Below are positions 15,298 to 24,561 of a stretch of DNA of 64,000 nt, in pieces. The translations under genes were made by a program, and so were the position numbers. The DNA is from Candidatus Binatota bacterium. GTDB lineage: Bacteria > Desulfobacterota > Binatia > UBA1149. The stretch spans positions 1 to 64,000 of the forward strand of contig DUBO01000040.1 in the NCBI GenBank assembly GCA_012960245.1, given 5' to 3'. Under the pieces are notes generated by a model. It was not told the origin of the DNA. It saw nothing but the letters and a program-made list of their open reading frames with translations, and ran no database searches. Within the stretch, counting starts at the first letter, position 1. Each line of letters begins with the position of its first letter.

Positions 15298-17601
15298 CTA
15301 CTGCTTGCAACTGAGCTTCGTGGCCGAGCCGTTGTAGCGACAGTCGGCGAGCACGAAAGCGCTCTCGGTGCACAGGCCGGCGGCCGCTGCGGCGGCATCG
15401 CCGAGCACCACGGTAAGCAGCGGCGGTTCATCGCCCTGCTCGAGCGGGTAAGCGCCGTCGCGGGCCTTTACGATCAGCTTGGTTGCGCCGGGGGTTTTTT
15501 TCGATCGATCCACAAGCATGACCTTGTTTATACCGCCCACTGCGCTGCCGGTCTTGTCGGCGTACTTCCACTTCGTGCCCGCGCCGTTCACCCGCCAGCC
15601 CCGCGTACCCGTACCCAGGTACGAACCGGATGGCAGTGCGACCTCAGCCAACGAGCTGCCCCCCTCGGTCTGCACGGTCAGCAGCAGGCCGTCGCTTCCA
15701 AGATTGATGTCCGAAAAGTTCACGCCCGCAGGCAGAACCAGCTCTCCCTTCACCAGCAACCCCTCGTTGCCCGAACTCCCGTCACCCAGCCCTGACAGTT
15801 TAAGACGCGGACGGCCACCGAGATCACGCGAACCGTCGGAATTGGTACAGCTGGAATCCGCCTCGCAGCTGCACTCGCCCGCCTCGCCGGCGGCTATACA
15901 CAAACCCGGGCAAGCCGCGTCATCGCTACCATCACACTGCTCGCTACCCTCGATGAGCCCGTTGCCACAGATCGAGTTCGAGCAGGCCGAGGTATCGAAC
16001 AGGCAGTCACCGCCGCAGGCCAAGGTCCCGGCCAGGTATCCCAGGCCCACGCAGTCCTGCCCTGCCAGGTTCGCGCCGTCGCACTCCTCGCCGGAATCGA
16101 TTGCACCGTTGCCACAGTTGTCGGCCACCAGGGCAATGCTGATCTCGGCCGGCACTGCGCCCACCGCCACCGCCTGCTGCTGGGTGGCATAGCCGGCCGC
16201 CGAGGCCTGCACGGTGTAAGTTGCGTTGGCGGGCAGCATGTAAGTCCAGCGGCCAAAGGGTAGAAAGGTGTTGCGCTCAAGCTCACCCGTATCGAAGACG
16301 TAATCCGTCAGCGTGACCGTGGCCTCCATGGGCAGGCCGGTTGCCGAGTCGGTGGTGTGTACGTCCAGGCGCGCACCGTCCAGGCGACTGTACAGGTACT
16401 GCCAGCCGGCGCGGTTGCGGGACACTATCGCTGGCACATCGGCAAAATTCGGCTCGAAGGAGGTTCCCACCTCCACCAGCATGGCGTAGGTGCCATGGTA
16501 GGCGTAGTACCAGCTGGTGTCGTCACCGCTTATGGGCCCACCCGAGGCCGGCGAGTAGACGTCGAAGCGCGGCGTCGAGTCCACGGCGTCGATGGCGTCG
16601 GCCATGCCGTGCATCATCTCGTGGATGACGTCGTGCTCGGGCATGATCTCGTTGGCCGCGCCGTTGCTGCAGGCGTAGGGGTAGTCGATGAACTGGCCGT
16701 AAGCGTGCCAGCTTATGGCCGTCGTAAAGTGCCACTGGTCGCTGAGAGCAGCCATGGCCGAGCTCTCCAGTTCGGACGAAGCCGACGGCCCGCGGTAGGT
16801 TTCCTGCGAACACGACGCGCCGCTGCCGCAACCCGCCGGCCCCCACAGGTATGAGTAGTTGCGGTTGAGGTCCACGCCCGTACACGAGCCACCGTAGGTC
16901 TGGCGGTTCTTGCGCCACAGCGAATCCACGTCAAACACGTGCTGGGTGCCGTCGGGGTTTACCACCGGCACGACCACGGTCTTGTAGTCGTTGACCCAGG
17001 CGGTAATCGTAGCGTCCACTCCGTAGCCGGCCGTCAAGGTGTCGACCACGTCCATGGCCACGTGAGGAGTGGCAACCTCGCGCGAGTGGTGCTGGCTGTT
17101 GAACAACAACGACGGCTCGTCCTCGTCTGTCCCCGGGTTGTCGGAAATCTCAAGGCCGTAGATGTCGCGTCCCTCCCAGCTCGTACCCACCACGAACAGC
17201 CGGGTGATGGACGGGTAGTTGGCGGCCGCCTGCGTGAGCAGCGCCTGTATCTCCGAGGGATCGTAGTACTGCGACTGCGTGCGACCCGGCTCAAGCGGCG
17301 CGTCGTCAAACGAACGCAGCACCACGAAGCCGGCCTCAACCAGCTCTGCCAACGCGCGCGCGTCGGGCACGTCAACCACGGCGCTGCCGGTGTCGGCGTC
17401 GTAGCCACAGCGGCCCGCGTGCATGCCGTGATCGGTAAGCCAGGCGAACCACGCGCGTCGTTCGGCAGCCGAGTGCTGTTGTCCTGCGGTGGGTAGCGCG
17501 AGCTCCAGGGTCCACGGTTGGGCCGGGGCGGGAGTTGGAAAGACTGCGACCCCGCCCAGGAACAGGGACAACAGCAGGGCCAGAATTATAAGCCGTCTCA
17601 T
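15298..17601 (-). CDS. Secreted M14 zinc carboxypeptidase with Cys-rich repeats
   Basis: 767 residues. Signal peptide MRRLIILALLLSLFLGGVAV. The M14 peptidase domain spans about residues 110-410: zinc motif H172-S-R-E175 (HHSREVATPHV), GVDLNRNYSYLWG, the third zinc His in AISWHAYGQ and the catalytic Glu in LVEVGTSFE. A carboxypeptidase-regulatory-like domain follows (ARLDVHTTDSATGLPMEATV), then two Cys-rich repeats of the CGNG.(I/L)..GE(E)CDG type (DUF4215-like), then an unrecognised beta-rich C-terminal domain. It would act outside the cell on peptides. The repeats are typical of deltaproteobacterial surface proteins. Confidence 0.9.
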   Translation of the reverse strand: MRRLIILALLLSLFLGGVAVFPTPAPAQPWTLELALPTAGQQHSAAERRAWFAWLTDHGMHAGRCGYDADTGSAVVDVPDARALAELVEAGFVVLRSFDDAPLEPGRTQSQYYDPSEIQALLTQAAANYPSITRLFVVGTSWEGRDIYGLEISDNPGTDEDEPSLLFNSQHHSREVATPHVAMDVVDTLTAGYGVDATITAWVNDYKTVVVPVVNPDGTQHVFDVDSLWRKNRQTYGGSCTGVDLNRNYSYLWGPAGCGSGASCSQETYRGPSASSELESSAMAALSDQWHFTTAISWHAYGQFIDYPYACSNGAANEIMPEHDVIHEMMHGMADAIDAVDSTPRFDVYSPASGGPISGDDTSWYYAYHGTYAMLVEVGTSFEPNFADVPAIVSRNRAGWQYLYSRLDGARLDVHTTDSATGLPMEATVTLTDYVFDTGELERNTFLPFGRWTYMLPANATYTVQASAAGYATQQQAVAVGAVPAEISIALVADNCGNGAIDSGEECDGANLAGQDCVGLGYLAGTLACGGDCLFDTSACSNSICGNGLIEGSEQCDGSDDAACPGLCIAAGEAGECSCEADSSCTNSDGSRDLGGRPRLKLSGLGDGSSGNEGLLVKGELVLPAGVNFSDINLGSDGLLLTVQTEGGSSLAEVALPSGSYLGTGTRGWRVNGAGTKWKYADKTGSAVGGINKVMLVDRSKKTPGATKLIVKARDGAYPLEQGDEPPLLTVVLGDAAAAAAGLCTESAFVLADCRYNGSATKLSCKQ

Positions 17602-17692
17602 GAGGGGGGCGCCCCGGTCAGCGCAACTTCAACAATAGGAAACCGGCAGCGGGTTCGTCAAGGTGAATCGCCCTTTTTCGCCGCGAAAAGAG

Positions 17693-18478
17693 CTATTTTG
17701 AGCCCGAAGTGTTGGCCGCAGCACCCAGGAAGGCCGGTTTTTCGCCCCCACCGTGCACGAGCAGACCGGCGCCGCTTATGTAGGCCGCCATCGGCGAGGC
17801 CAGGAACACACAGGCATCGCCTAGATCCGAGGGGTCGGCCAGGCGCCCAAGCGGCACCGTGGCTGCGACCGAGGCGATGCCCTCTTCATCGCCGTAGTGC
17901 AGGTGCGCCTGCTCGGTGCGCACCATGCCGCCGATTACGGCGTTGACCCGCACACGGGGGGCCCACTCAACGGCCAGCGATTCGGTCAGGCTCAACAGCC
18001 CAGCCTTGGCTGCCCCGTAAGCCGCCGTGCCCGGCGAAGGCCTGAGCGCGCTCACGCTGGAAATATTTATGATCGCACCGCCGCCGTCCTGTTGCTGCAT
18101 CACGGCGTTGGCCTGCTGCGCGCAGTTGAGCGCCGCCAACAGGTTAAGGCGCACTATCGACTCGGAGAACCTCGGCGAGGCGGTCGCCGCCTCGGTGGCC
18201 GGGGCGCCGCCGGCGTTGTTGACGAGCACGTCCAGTCGGCCGTGGCTGTCTACCGCAGCCTCGATGACAGCCGCGCTGGCGTCGGGGTCACGGACATCGG
18301 CCTCAACAAACATGGCCTCGCGACCGTCGACCGACGGCAAGACATCGGGCCGGCTGCGACCGCAGATGATGAGCTCAGAGCCCGCCGCGAGAAAGCACTC
18401 GCTGATGCCCCGGCCCACACCCTTACCGCCACCGGTTACGACGACGACCTTGCCACTGAAGTCGAGTTTATCTGCCAT
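17693..18478 (-). CDS. Short-chain dehydrogenase/reductase (SDR) of the steroid-ring operon
   Basis: 261 residues, classical SDR. It has cofactor motif TGGGKGVGRG, NNAG at VLVNNAGGAPAT, catalytic Ser in INISSVSALRPSPG and YGAAKAG (Tyr and Lys). The ATG start MADKLDFSGKVVV is two bases after the stop of the preceding dehydrogenase gene. In mycobacteria SDRs of this kind (Rv3548c/Rv3549c, IpdF) belong to the HIP gene set, but which step this one performs cannot be told. It is the last gene of the twelve-gene unit. Confidence 0.9.
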   Translation of the reverse strand: MADKLDFSGKVVVVTGGGKGVGRGISECFLAAGSELIICGRSRPDVLPSVDGREAMFVEADVRDPDASAAVIEAAVDSHGRLDVLVNNAGGAPATEAATASPRFSESIVRLNLLAALNCAQQANAVMQQQDGGGAIINISSVSALRPSPGTAAYGAAKAGLLSLTESLAVEWAPRVRVNAVIGGMVRTEQAHLHYGDEEGIASVAATVPLGRLADPSDLGDACVFLASPMAAYISGAGLLVHGGGEKPAFLGAAANTSGSK

Positions 18479-18480
18479 CG

Positions 18481-19641
18481 TCAAGCCTCCAAGCCTGCCC
18501 TGTCCGCACATCCTATACCCAACAGGCTGGCTATGCGCTCGCGGTGCCAATCGGGGGCACCCAGCATTGTGCCCCCAGCGCGTGCGCGCTTGAAGTAGAG
18601 GTGACAATCGTATTCCCAGGAAAAGCCCACCCCGCCATGTACCTGTATCGATTCGGCGGCCGCCGAGAAAAAAGACTCGCTGCAGTAACACAGCGCCAGC
18701 GAAGCCGATCGCGGCAAGGTGGGATCTTCTACCGACGCGGCCCAGGCAGCATAGTAAGCAGCCGAGCGCGCGCTCTCGACCTTGACCATCAAGTCGGCCA
18801 GCTTGTGCTTGATGGCCTGGAAACCGCCTATCGGCCGGCCGAACTGGCGGCGTTCTTTTGCGTAGGCCACAGCGGCGTCGAGCACGCGCGTTGCGCCACC
18901 GAGCTGCTCGGCCGCAAGTGCGACCGAGGCGAGGTCCAGCGTGCCTTCGAGCTCGGCCCAGCCACCGACCATGCGCGCCTCGGCCTCCAGCCGCACGCCC
19001 TTGAGCTCAACGCGGGCCAGGCGGCGGGTATGATCCATGCCCGGTGTCTGGACGCAGGCCAGGCCATCAGTGCCGGCCTCGATAAGAAAAAGCGCTATGT
19101 CATCCGGGGAGCTGCCGCCGGCTTCGCGCGCGGCGACCACCAGGAGGTCAGCCGTGGCTCCATCAACGACGAAAGATTTAACGCCGTCAAGGCGCCAGCC
19201 GTCTCCGTCGGTAGTAGCAGTCGCTTGTATTCCACCAGCCTCGCGTGAGCCGTCGTTCTCGGCAAAGGCCAACGCCGCGCTTATTTTGCCCGCGGCTATG
19301 CGCGGCAGCCACTGTTGCTTCTGCTCTTCGCTGCCGGCCAGCAACAAGGCGTTGGCGGCCAGGCAGACCGTCGAAAAAAACGGTGCGCACAACAACGCCG
19401 CGCCCATCTCCTCCATGAGCACCGACAACTCGACCGCACCCAGACCGTAACCTCCGTACTGTTCGGGCAATGCCACGGCCGTCCAGCCCATCTCGCCCGC
19501 TACGCGCTGCCACACGCCCTGGTCCCAACCGCGCTCGCCCTGCATGGCCTCACGAACCTGCTCGGATGAGGACTGGTCGGCAAGAAATTCGCGCGCGCTG
19601 CGGCGCAGTTCCTGCTGCTCGGCTGTCAGTGAAAAATCCAG
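18481..19641 (-). CDS. Acyl-CoA dehydrogenase, probably starting at CTG
   Basis: 386 residues if translation starts at CTG 19641, giving MDFSLTAEQQELRRSAREFL, the standard acyl-CoA dehydrogenase opening. A GGGGGAAGG stretch lies just upstream. The first in-frame ATG (19545) would delete the first N-terminal helix, and no ATG, GTG or TTG lies between that ATG and the upstream SDR stop. The core is normal (YGGYGLGAVELSVLMEEMG, AYAKERRQFGRPIGGFQAIKHKLADL, IQVHGGVGFSWEYD). The C-terminus lacks the YEGT catalytic-Glu motif, as in the small subunits of heteromeric FadE enzymes of steroid catabolism. Confidence 0.85.
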   Translation of the reverse strand: MDFSLTAEQQELRRSAREFLADQSSSEQVREAMQGERGWDQGVWQRVAGEMGWTAVALPEQYGGYGLGAVELSVLMEEMGAALLCAPFFSTVCLAANALLLAGSEEQKQQWLPRIAAGKISAALAFAENDGSREAGGIQATATTDGDGWRLDGVKSFVVDGATADLLVVAAREAGGSSPDDIALFLIEAGTDGLACVQTPGMDHTRRLARVELKGVRLEAEARMVGGWAELEGTLDLASVALAAEQLGGATRVLDAAVAYAKERRQFGRPIGGFQAIKHKLADLMVKVESARSAAYYAAWAASVEDPTLPRSASLALCYCSESFFSAAAESIQVHGGVGFSWEYDCHLYFKRARAGGTMLGAPDWHRERIASLLGIGCADRAGLEA

Positions 19642-19667
19642 TTGCCCTTCCCCCGCTTGTCCTTCAG

Positions 19668-20570
19668 TCAGGTACCGTAGACCTTCTGCGGAAGCTCGCT
19701 CTGCCCTAACAGCCCCGCCACGGCCTCGCCCAGGTCCGAGGGTTCCCAGCGTTGTCCGCAGTCGATCTCAACACCCGTGCGCCAGCCATCGCACAGGCTC
19801 ACGCGACCGCCGTCCACCTCGAACACTCGGCCCGTCACCTCGCGCGACGCCGGGCTCGCCAACCACGCCACCAGCGGCGACACGTTGGCCGGATCCATGG
19901 CATCAAATCCTTCGTCGGGGGCTTTCATCATGTCGGCGAAGGCTCCCTCGGTCATGCGCGTGCGCGCCGATGGCGCGATCGCGTTGGCCGTGATGCCATA
20001 ACGACCCAGTTCAGCCGCCTGCACCAAGGTCATAGAAGCTATGGCTCCCTTGGCAGCCGAGTACACCGACTGCGCGATGCTACCCTGCAGGCCCGCGCCC
20101 GAGCTGGTGTTCACGATGCGTGCGTCGACTTCTTCGCCGGCCTTGGCACGGTCACGCCAGTGGGCCGCCGCGTGGCGCGCCACGCAGAAGTGGCCGCGCA
20201 AGTGCACGCGCAGCACCGCGTCGAACTCCTCTACCGTGGCGTTGGCAAACATGCGGTCGCGGACGATGCCCGCGTTGTTGACCACCACGTCCAGACGACC
20301 GAAACTCTCGAGGGCGGTGGCAAGCAGCGAGCCTGCCCCGTCCCAGTCGGCCACGTCGCCGGCGTTGGCCACCGCCTGGCCACCCGCAGCGCGGATCATC
20401 TCTACGACTTCGCCGGCCGGGCCGGTAGACCCGCCACTGCCGTCGAGTTCGGCTCCTATGTCGTTCACGACCACGGCCGCGCCCTGGCGACCCAGCTCAA
20501 GCGCATGCTCACGGCCCAGGCCACGGCCCGCGCCGGTGACAACGGCCACCCTTCCTTCGCAGATACCCAT
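19668..20570 (-). CDS. SDR dehydrogenase (HSD17B4-like)
   Basis: 300 residues, SDR fold with an extended C-terminus. It has TGAGRGLGREHALELGRQGA, VVNDIGAELDGSG, NNAG in VVVNNAGIVRDRMF, catalytic Ser in VNTSSGAGLQG and YSAAKGA. The pattern TGAG.GLGR..AL and VVVND.G resembles the hydroxyacyl-CoA dehydrogenase part of peroxisomal multifunctional enzyme 2. It therefore plausibly oxidises a 3-hydroxyacyl-CoA. The start at MGICEGRV is 31 bases after the thiolase stop. Confidence 0.9.
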   Translation of the reverse strand: MGICEGRVAVVTGAGRGLGREHALELGRQGAAVVVNDIGAELDGSGGSTGPAGEVVEMIRAAGGQAVANAGDVADWDGAGSLLATALESFGRLDVVVNNAGIVRDRMFANATVEEFDAVLRVHLRGHFCVARHAAAHWRDRAKAGEEVDARIVNTSSGAGLQGSIAQSVYSAAKGAIASMTLVQAAELGRYGITANAIAPSARTRMTEGAFADMMKAPDEGFDAMDPANVSPLVAWLASPASREVTGRVFEVDGGRVSLCDGWRTGVEIDCGQRWEPSDLGEAVAGLLGQSELPQKVYGT

Positions 20571-20601
20571 CTCGTCGTCTTCTCCCCGTCCAGCTGTCCC
20601 G

Positions 20602-21753
20602 TTACACGCGTTCAATTATGGTCACGTTGGCCTGGCCGCCGCCCTCGCACATGGTCTGCAGACCGTAGCGGCCGCCGGTGCGCTCGAGCTCGTGAAGCAG
20701 CGTGGTCATCAGCCGCGCCCCGGTGGCACCCAGCGGGTGACCCAGCGAAATGGCACCACCGTTGACGTTAACCTTGTCCATGTCGGCCTCGAGCTCCTTG
20801 GCCCAGGCCATCACCACCGGCGCGAAGGCCTCGTTGATTTCTACGAGGTCAATATCGTCCAGAGTCATGCCGGTTTTCTCCAGTGCCCAGCGCGTGGCGG
20901 GCATGGGAGCGGTGAGCATCCAAACCGGGTCTGCACCGCGCACGCTCAAGTGATGAATGCGCGCCCTCGGTTTGAGCCCGTGTTCCTTCACGGCGTCTTC
21001 ACTGGCTATGAGCAACGCGGAGCTGGCGTCGGATATCTGGCTGGCCACCGCTGCCGTGACCCGCCCGCCCTCGCTCAGCGTCTTCAGAGTCGCCATTTTT
21101 TCCAGCGAGGTATCTCGGCGCGGTCCCTCGTCGGCGGTGACGCCTTCGAGCGGCACGATCTCGCGATCAAAACGCCCCTCGTCCTGGGCCTTTATGGCGC
21201 GCTGGTGGCTCTGGTAGGCAAACTCCTCCATTTCCTCGCGCGAGCATTCCCACTTTTCGGCGATCATCTCTGCCGAACGAAACTGTGACACTTCCTGGGT
21301 TCCGTAGCGCTCCACCCAGCCCTTCGACTGCGAAAAAGGATCCTCGTGACCATATTCCTGGCCGGCAAGCATCGACGAGGAAATCGGGATCTGGCTCATG
21401 TTCTGCACGCCACCGGCGACCACGAGGTCGCTCGTGCCGCTCATCACCGCCTGGGCCGCAAAGTGCACCGCCTGCTGGGCGCTGCCACACTGGCGATCGA
21501 CGGTCGTGCCCGGCACCTCGTCGGGCAGGCCGGCTGCCAGCCAACAGGTACGCGCAATGTCACCGGCCTGTGGACCGATGGTGTCAACGCAACCGAAAAC
21601 CACGTCTTCGATGGCGGCGGGATCAACGTCGTTGCGATCCATCAACGCGCGCAGGCTGTGCGCACCCAGGTCAGCAGGGTGCACCTGGCTCAAGCCGCCA
21701 CGGCGCCGGCCGACGGGCGTTCTCAGTGCGTCTACTATGTATGCTTCGGACAT
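20602..21753 (-). CDS. Thiolase (acetyl-CoA acyltransferase), FadA6-like
   Basis: 383 residues with a complete thiolase active site: nucleophilic Cys in VDRQCGSAQQAV, GHPLGATGAR with the catalytic His, and the C-terminal CEGGGQANV Cys. It starts MSEAYIVDALRTPVGRRRGG. In the mycobacterial HIP pathway FadA6 thiolyses the open-chain product made by IpdAB. The presence here of IpdAB, IpdC and an EchA20-like protein makes that the natural assignment, but generic thiolase activity cannot be excluded. Confidence 0.92.
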   Translation of the reverse strand: MSEAYIVDALRTPVGRRRGGLSQVHPADLGAHSLRALMDRNDVDPAAIEDVVFGCVDTIGPQAGDIARTCWLAAGLPDEVPGTTVDRQCGSAQQAVHFAAQAVMSGTSDLVVAGGVQNMSQIPISSSMLAGQEYGHEDPFSQSKGWVERYGTQEVSQFRSAEMIAEKWECSREEMEEFAYQSHQRAIKAQDEGRFDREIVPLEGVTADEGPRRDTSLEKMATLKTLSEGGRVTAAVASQISDASSALLIASEDAVKEHGLKPRARIHHLSVRGADPVWMLTAPMPATRWALEKTGMTLDDIDLVEINEAFAPVVMAWAKELEADMDKVNVNGGAISLGHPLGATGARLMTTLLHELERTGGRYGLQTMCEGGGQANVTIIERV

Positions 21754-21828
21754 GTGGTCTCTCCTCTTCTACCCCTCGGGGGTTTCAAGCCTTCAATGTT
21801 TCCCGCCCGCGGTGCCCAGTAAAGCGGG

Positions 21829-22293
21829 CTAGGCAACGTCGTCTTCCAATAAAAGCAGCGGCAGGGCAACGTCGTCGGCTACTTTTTCAAAGGCAACCTT
21901 GAGGCGGGCCCCTATGACCAGCAGGCTGGGGTCAACGGGCTCGCGCGCCTCGCCGCTACCGCCGGCCGCGCCGCCACGAACAACCCTGCCGAATATCCTC
22001 AGCGTGGGCGCTTCGTCGAGCTGGATGACGGCCACGTTGTAGGGCGCGTCTTTTTCAAAGGCCGGCAGCAACGGGGGGTGTGCCACGCAGTACGACCACA
22101 GCTGCCCTCTACCAGACAGTTTCTGCCAACCCGTATCCAGCGACTGGCAGTCGGGGCACATCGGGCGCGGCGGAAACCTCAGGCGCCCACAGTCAACGCA
22201 GGCCTGCACCACGAGTTCGCCGCGCAGAGCGGCCTCCCACATTGGCGCGTCGGCGGGGTCGTCTGTCACCGGCAATGGTCGTTCGTCTATCAT
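21829..22293 (-). CDS. DUF35 (zinc-ribbon/OB-fold) partner of SCP-x thiolase
   Basis: 154 residues. The N-terminal rubredoxin-like zinc ribbon is CVDCGRLRFPPRPMCPDC (two CxxC pairs), followed by an OB fold with CoA-binding character (GRGQLWSYCVAHPPLLPAF, YNVAVIQLDEAPTLRIFGRV). DUF35 proteins form complexes with SCP-x-type thiolases, as ChsH2 does with Ltp2 in cholesterol side-chain retro-aldol cleavage. It lies 15 bases after the SCP-x gene, and the two surely work together. Confidence 0.9.
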   Translation of the reverse strand: MIDERPLPVTDDPADAPMWEAALRGELVVQACVDCGRLRFPPRPMCPDCQSLDTGWQKLSGRGQLWSYCVAHPPLLPAFEKDAPYNVAVIQLDEAPTLRIFGRVVRGGAAGGSGEAREPVDPSLLVIGARLKVAFEKVADDVALPLLLLEDDVA

Positions 22294-22308
22294 CGTAACT
22301 GCAAGTCT

Positions 22309-23460
22309 CTAATTTCTCAGCAGCAAGGCCGAACTCGGCACCACGTGGGCCGAAGTCACCAGGCAGAGGTCGGCGTCTTCGACCTGGGAAGTCGAACTCC
22401 CGCGCATCTGCCGAACGCCCTCGTTGAGCAGGTTCATGCCGTGCACGTAAGCCTCCGACAGGCTCCCGCCCGAGGTATTAACGGGCAGCGAGCCGCCCGG
22501 CCCCAGGGTGCCGCCTTCTACAAAACCCCCGGCCTCGCCCACAGGGCACAAGCCGTAGGTCTCAAGCGATAACAACACCAGCGGACTGAAGGCGTCGTAT
22601 AACTGCGCCACCTTCACGTCGGCCGGCACGGCATCAGCCTGCCTCCACAGGTTGCGCGCGGTTGCCCCCGAGCAGCCGGCCAGCGGGTCGTCGCAATGAA
22701 AGTTAGTCATCACCTGGTACTGCTCGCCCATGCCCTGCGAGGCCGAGTGTATGAACACCGGCCGGGTGCGACAGTCGCGCGCGCGCTCGGCCGACACGAT
22801 GACCACCGCCACCGCGCCGTCGCTCTCGAGGCAGTTGTCGTAGAGGCAAAGCGGCTCACTGATCCAGCGCGCGTCGAGGTAAGTGGCCAGGTCGAGTGGC
22901 TTCTCGTACATGGCCGCGCGGGGGTTGAGGTTTGCGTGTTCGCGCTGGGCCAACGCGACCTCGGCCAGCTGCTCGCGCTTAAGACCGTACTCGTGCATGT
23001 AGCGGCGCGCCATCAGCGCCACCTCGTCCACGGGCCGCAGAAGGCCTACCGGCCGCGAGTACTTCCACTGGTCGGAAATGCGATCGTTGACCTGCGCCCA
23101 GACGCGGCTGCTCTTCGCGCCTCGCTTGCGCGACCGCCACACAACTCCCACCTGCGCCATGCCGCAGGATATGGCCATGGCCACCTGGGCCACCGCCCCG
23201 CAGGCCGCTCCGCCGCCGTGCGCCACCTGCGAAAAGAAATTGAGCTCGCCCATGCCCACTGCGCGCGCGAGCTCGAAGTCAGCCGGACCTTCCATGGTAA
23301 ACGACGCGAGCGCGTCGACCTCTCTGGGATCAATGCCGGCGTCGGCCAGCGCGTCGCGCACCACCCGGCATGACAGCTCCAGCTCGCTGGCCCCGAGGCT
23401 GCGCGCGTACTCGCTTTCGGCCAGCCCCACGATGGCGGTGCTGTCACTCAACGAGCCCAC
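22309..23460 (-). CDS. SCP-x-type thiolase/aldolase (Ltp2-like)
   Basis: 383 residues. It starts at GTG 23460 (MGSLSDSTAIVGLAESEYAR), four bases after the previous stop and about 12 bases from an AGGGAG site; an ATG at 23499 lies inside the neighbour. Thiolase-superfamily features include FSQVAHGGGAACGAVAQVA, YDNCLESDGAVAVVIVSAERA and the C-terminal NTSGGSLSEAYVHGMN. This non-decarboxylating, lipid-transfer-protein-associated group includes retro-aldolases of steroid side chains. It is paired with the DUF35 gene that follows. Confidence 0.88.
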   Translation of the reverse strand: MGSLSDSTAIVGLAESEYARSLGASELELSCRVVRDALADAGIDPREVDALASFTMEGPADFELARAVGMGELNFFSQVAHGGGAACGAVAQVAMAISCGMAQVGVVWRSRKRGAKSSRVWAQVNDRISDQWKYSRPVGLLRPVDEVALMARRYMHEYGLKREQLAEVALAQREHANLNPRAAMYEKPLDLATYLDARWISEPLCLYDNCLESDGAVAVVIVSAERARDCRTRPVFIHSASQGMGEQYQVMTNFHCDDPLAGCSGATARNLWRQADAVPADVKVAQLYDAFSPLVLLSLETYGLCPVGEAGGFVEGGTLGPGGSLPVNTSGGSLSEAYVHGMNLLNEGVRQMRGSSTSQVEDADLCLVTSAHVVPSSALLLRN

Positions 23461-23464
23461 GCCG

Positions 23465-24550
23465 TCAGTTGACTCCCTGCAATTGCAGTTGGCCTTCACG
23501 GGGGTTGTTGTCTACGTCCGCAAGAACGGCGTCCGCCAGGCGGCCGCGGTGCCAGGCCGAGCCACCCCAGGTCATCTCCAAGGCCCAGGCGCGCTTCATC
23601 CACGCGTGCAGGTCGACCTCCCAGGTGTAACCAATGCCTCCGTGCACCTGCAGCGAGGTCCTGGCAGCCAGCAGCGCCGCCTCGTCGGCCATGGCCTTGG
23701 CCTGCGACACGTGCAAGCCGGCGTCAGCGTGACCGGTCGCCAACGAACACGCCGCCCGGTACACGACAGGCCGGGCGAACTCGACAGCGACCTGGGCCGT
23801 GGCCAGGTGATGCTTGACCGCCTGGAAGCTGCCTATGGCCCGGCCGAACTGCTCGCGCTGGCCGGCGTAGTCAACGGCCAGGTCGATAAGCTTCTGCCCG
23901 ATGCCGAGTTGCTGCGCAGCGCAGCCGAAAGCCGCGCGGTCGAAGGCCGCGTCGAGCAGGCGCATGGCCCCGGCAGCGTTGGCCAGCAGGCTGTCGTCGC
24001 CGGGCTTCCAGTCAACGGTGAACAGGCGCCGCGCGGCGTCGTTACAGGGCTGGCGGGTGAGTTCAACGTGGGCGCGCTCAACGGCGTGCAGAGATCCATC
24101 ACCGGCCAGCAACAGCAGCAGCTCGGCCACGTGGGCGTCGGCAACGCAGGGGTTGGCCGGATGCTCCAGGGCCAGCCGGGCCTCGCCCGCGGCCACGCGC
24201 GGCAGCCACTTGCCGGCCACGCTCGCGGCGGAGCCACCCCCGGCGGCCAGTGTCTCGAGCAGCGGCGCTGCGGCCAGCACTGTTTCTACAAGCGGCTCGG
24301 GCAGGCAGGCCCGCCCGCTTTCTTCGAGCGCCAGAACCAGGTCGACCTCGGCCATACCGAGGCCGCCGTGCTCTTCGGCCAGCAGCAGGCCGGTGAGGCC
24401 CAGCTCGGCCAGCCCGCGCCACAGCCCGTCGCTGCGCCCGCTTTCGCCGGCCCACAGCTCGCGCAGAACAGCCGCCGTACAGTCGCGCTCGAGCAGCGCG
24501 CGCACACTGTCGCGAAACATCAGCTGCTCTTCGTTGAAATGAAAATCCAC
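23465..24550 (-). CDS. Acyl-CoA dehydrogenase, small-subunit type
   Basis: 361 residues. It begins MDFHFNEEQLMFRDSVRALL and has the FAD-binding arginine region DYAGQREQFGRAIGSFQAVKHHLA and SLQVHGGIGYTWEVDLHAWM. The middle domain is short and diverged, and no YEGT(N/S) catalytic motif follows. This is the pattern of the inactive or complementary subunit in heterotetrameric (FadE26/27, FadE28/29-like) steroid acyl-CoA dehydrogenases. The neighbouring 388-residue dehydrogenase, 11 bases upstream, is the likely partner. Confidence 0.88.
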   Translation of the reverse strand: MDFHFNEEQLMFRDSVRALLERDCTAAVLRELWAGESGRSDGLWRGLAELGLTGLLLAEEHGGLGMAEVDLVLALEESGRACLPEPLVETVLAAAPLLETLAAGGGSAASVAGKWLPRVAAGEARLALEHPANPCVADAHVAELLLLLAGDGSLHAVERAHVELTRQPCNDAARRLFTVDWKPGDDSLLANAAGAMRLLDAAFDRAAFGCAAQQLGIGQKLIDLAVDYAGQREQFGRAIGSFQAVKHHLATAQVAVEFARPVVYRAACSLATGHADAGLHVSQAKAMADEAALLAARTSLQVHGGIGYTWEVDLHAWMKRAWALEMTWGGSAWHRGRLADAVLADVDNNPREGQLQLQGVN

Positions 24551-24561
24551 GGTTCGCCCAC

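Noticed and set aside
17668-17687. CTTTTTCGC/GCGAAAAG inverted repeat after the steroid operon as a terminator
   Set aside because: The stem is short and A/T-rich with no following T-run on the minus strand; not convincing enough to call.
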